Assembly: GCF_965644225.1 (NCBI RefSeq)
Contig: NZ_CBFFRJ010000199.1
Span: forward strand, 1-5,753
DNA from: CBFFRJ01 sp965644225
Lineage (GTDB): Bacteria > Pseudomonadota > Gammaproteobacteria > Enterobacterales > Enterobacteriaceae
Length of the DNA stretch: 5,753 nt
Direction: 5' to 3'
The position numbers were made by a program, and so were the translations under genes. The notes below the pieces were generated by a model. It had not been told where the DNA came from. It saw only the letters and a list, made by a program, of their open reading frames with translations, and did not search any database. Shown here piece by piece: positions 5,676-5,753 of this stretch; position 1 is the stretch's first letter; every line of letters begins with the position of its first letter.

Positions 5676-5753
5676 GGGTGAGCCTGTACATAAAATTGTG
5701 TAATTGCCTGATTTTGATATGTTCAATCCAACATCAAAAGCAGGTTAATTTAT
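5676..5753 (+). mobile_element. possible left end of an IS256-family insertion sequence (partial)
   Basis: From about GGGTGAGCC at 5676 the sequence reads GTACATAAAATTGTGTAAT, which resembles the terminal repeats of IS256-family elements. An AT-rich leader with CAGG at 5741-5744 follows, and the window ends in TAATTTAT, so a G as the next base would give an ATG start for a rightward transposase. I recognise this as similar to the start of an enterobacterial IS256-type transposase gene, but no transposase codon is inside the window and the outer border cannot be fixed. The rightward open frame and the family name are inferred. Confidence 0.4.

Noticed and set aside
5466..5726. Leftward 86-residue open frame over the end of relE and the right intergenic region
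   Set aside because: It runs through the strong leftward terminator at 5577-5597 and overlaps the relE 3' end antisense; the protein has no recognisable features and looks like a chance frame.
4742..5749. 10-bp inverted match, ATTAACCTGC at 4742-4751 and GCAGGTTAAT at 5740-5749, flanking relBE
   Set aside because: It could suggest terminal repeats of a relBE-bearing element, but 10 bp is short, the match does not extend on either side, and the right copy lies inside the putative transposase leader, not at an element end.

Overview
The window looks like chromosomal DNA of a member of the Enterobacteriaceae, of the Enterobacter/Citrobacter/Klebsiella type. Four proteins (FucA, FucO, Xni, RelB/RelE) can be recalled as close relatives of their E. 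coli counterparts, and fucO and xni face each other as they do in E. coli. I cannot name the species.

Left part (1-3897, rightward): a ribose-type sugar ABC transporter permease whose start is unclear, its periplasmic sugar-binding protein, then fucA (L-fuculose-1-phosphate aldolase) and fucO (Fe-dependent lactaldehyde reductase / 1,2-propanediol oxidoreductase). All four lie on one strand with short gaps and read as one catabolic unit. The transporter would bring in a sugar, most likely L-fucose or a related deoxysugar. Isomerase and kinase steps encoded outside the window would give L-fuculose-1-phosphate. FucA splits this into DHAP and L-lactaldehyde, and FucO reduces L-lactaldehyde to L-1,2-propanediol when oxygen is absent. 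In E. coli the fucose transporter is the proton symporter FucP and fucAO is divergent from fucPIKUR, so an ABC importer directly upstream of fucAO is a different arrangement. The ATPase gene is not in the window and is expected to the left.

Middle part (3898-4723): a REP-like hairpin separates the convergent fucO and xni. xni (leftward) encodes the flap-endonuclease-like protein ExoIX.

Right part (4724-5753): a complete relBE type II toxin-antitoxin operon (rightward) with an imperfect relO-like operator. In E. coli, as I recall, sdaB lies next to xni at this place, so relBE appears to be an addition at the boundary of the conserved fuc-xni-sdaB neighbourhood. To the right of relE there is no gene. 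That stretch holds a strong leftward intrinsic terminator, an imperfect GC-rich hairpin, and, at the very end, a sequence resembling the left end and leader of an IS256-family insertion sequence whose transposase would start at or just beyond the window edge.

I saw no tRNA, rRNA or CRISPR array and no clearly new biological system. The points most worth a second look are the swapped transporter, the missing start codon of the permease, and the relBE plus putative IS cluster beside xni.
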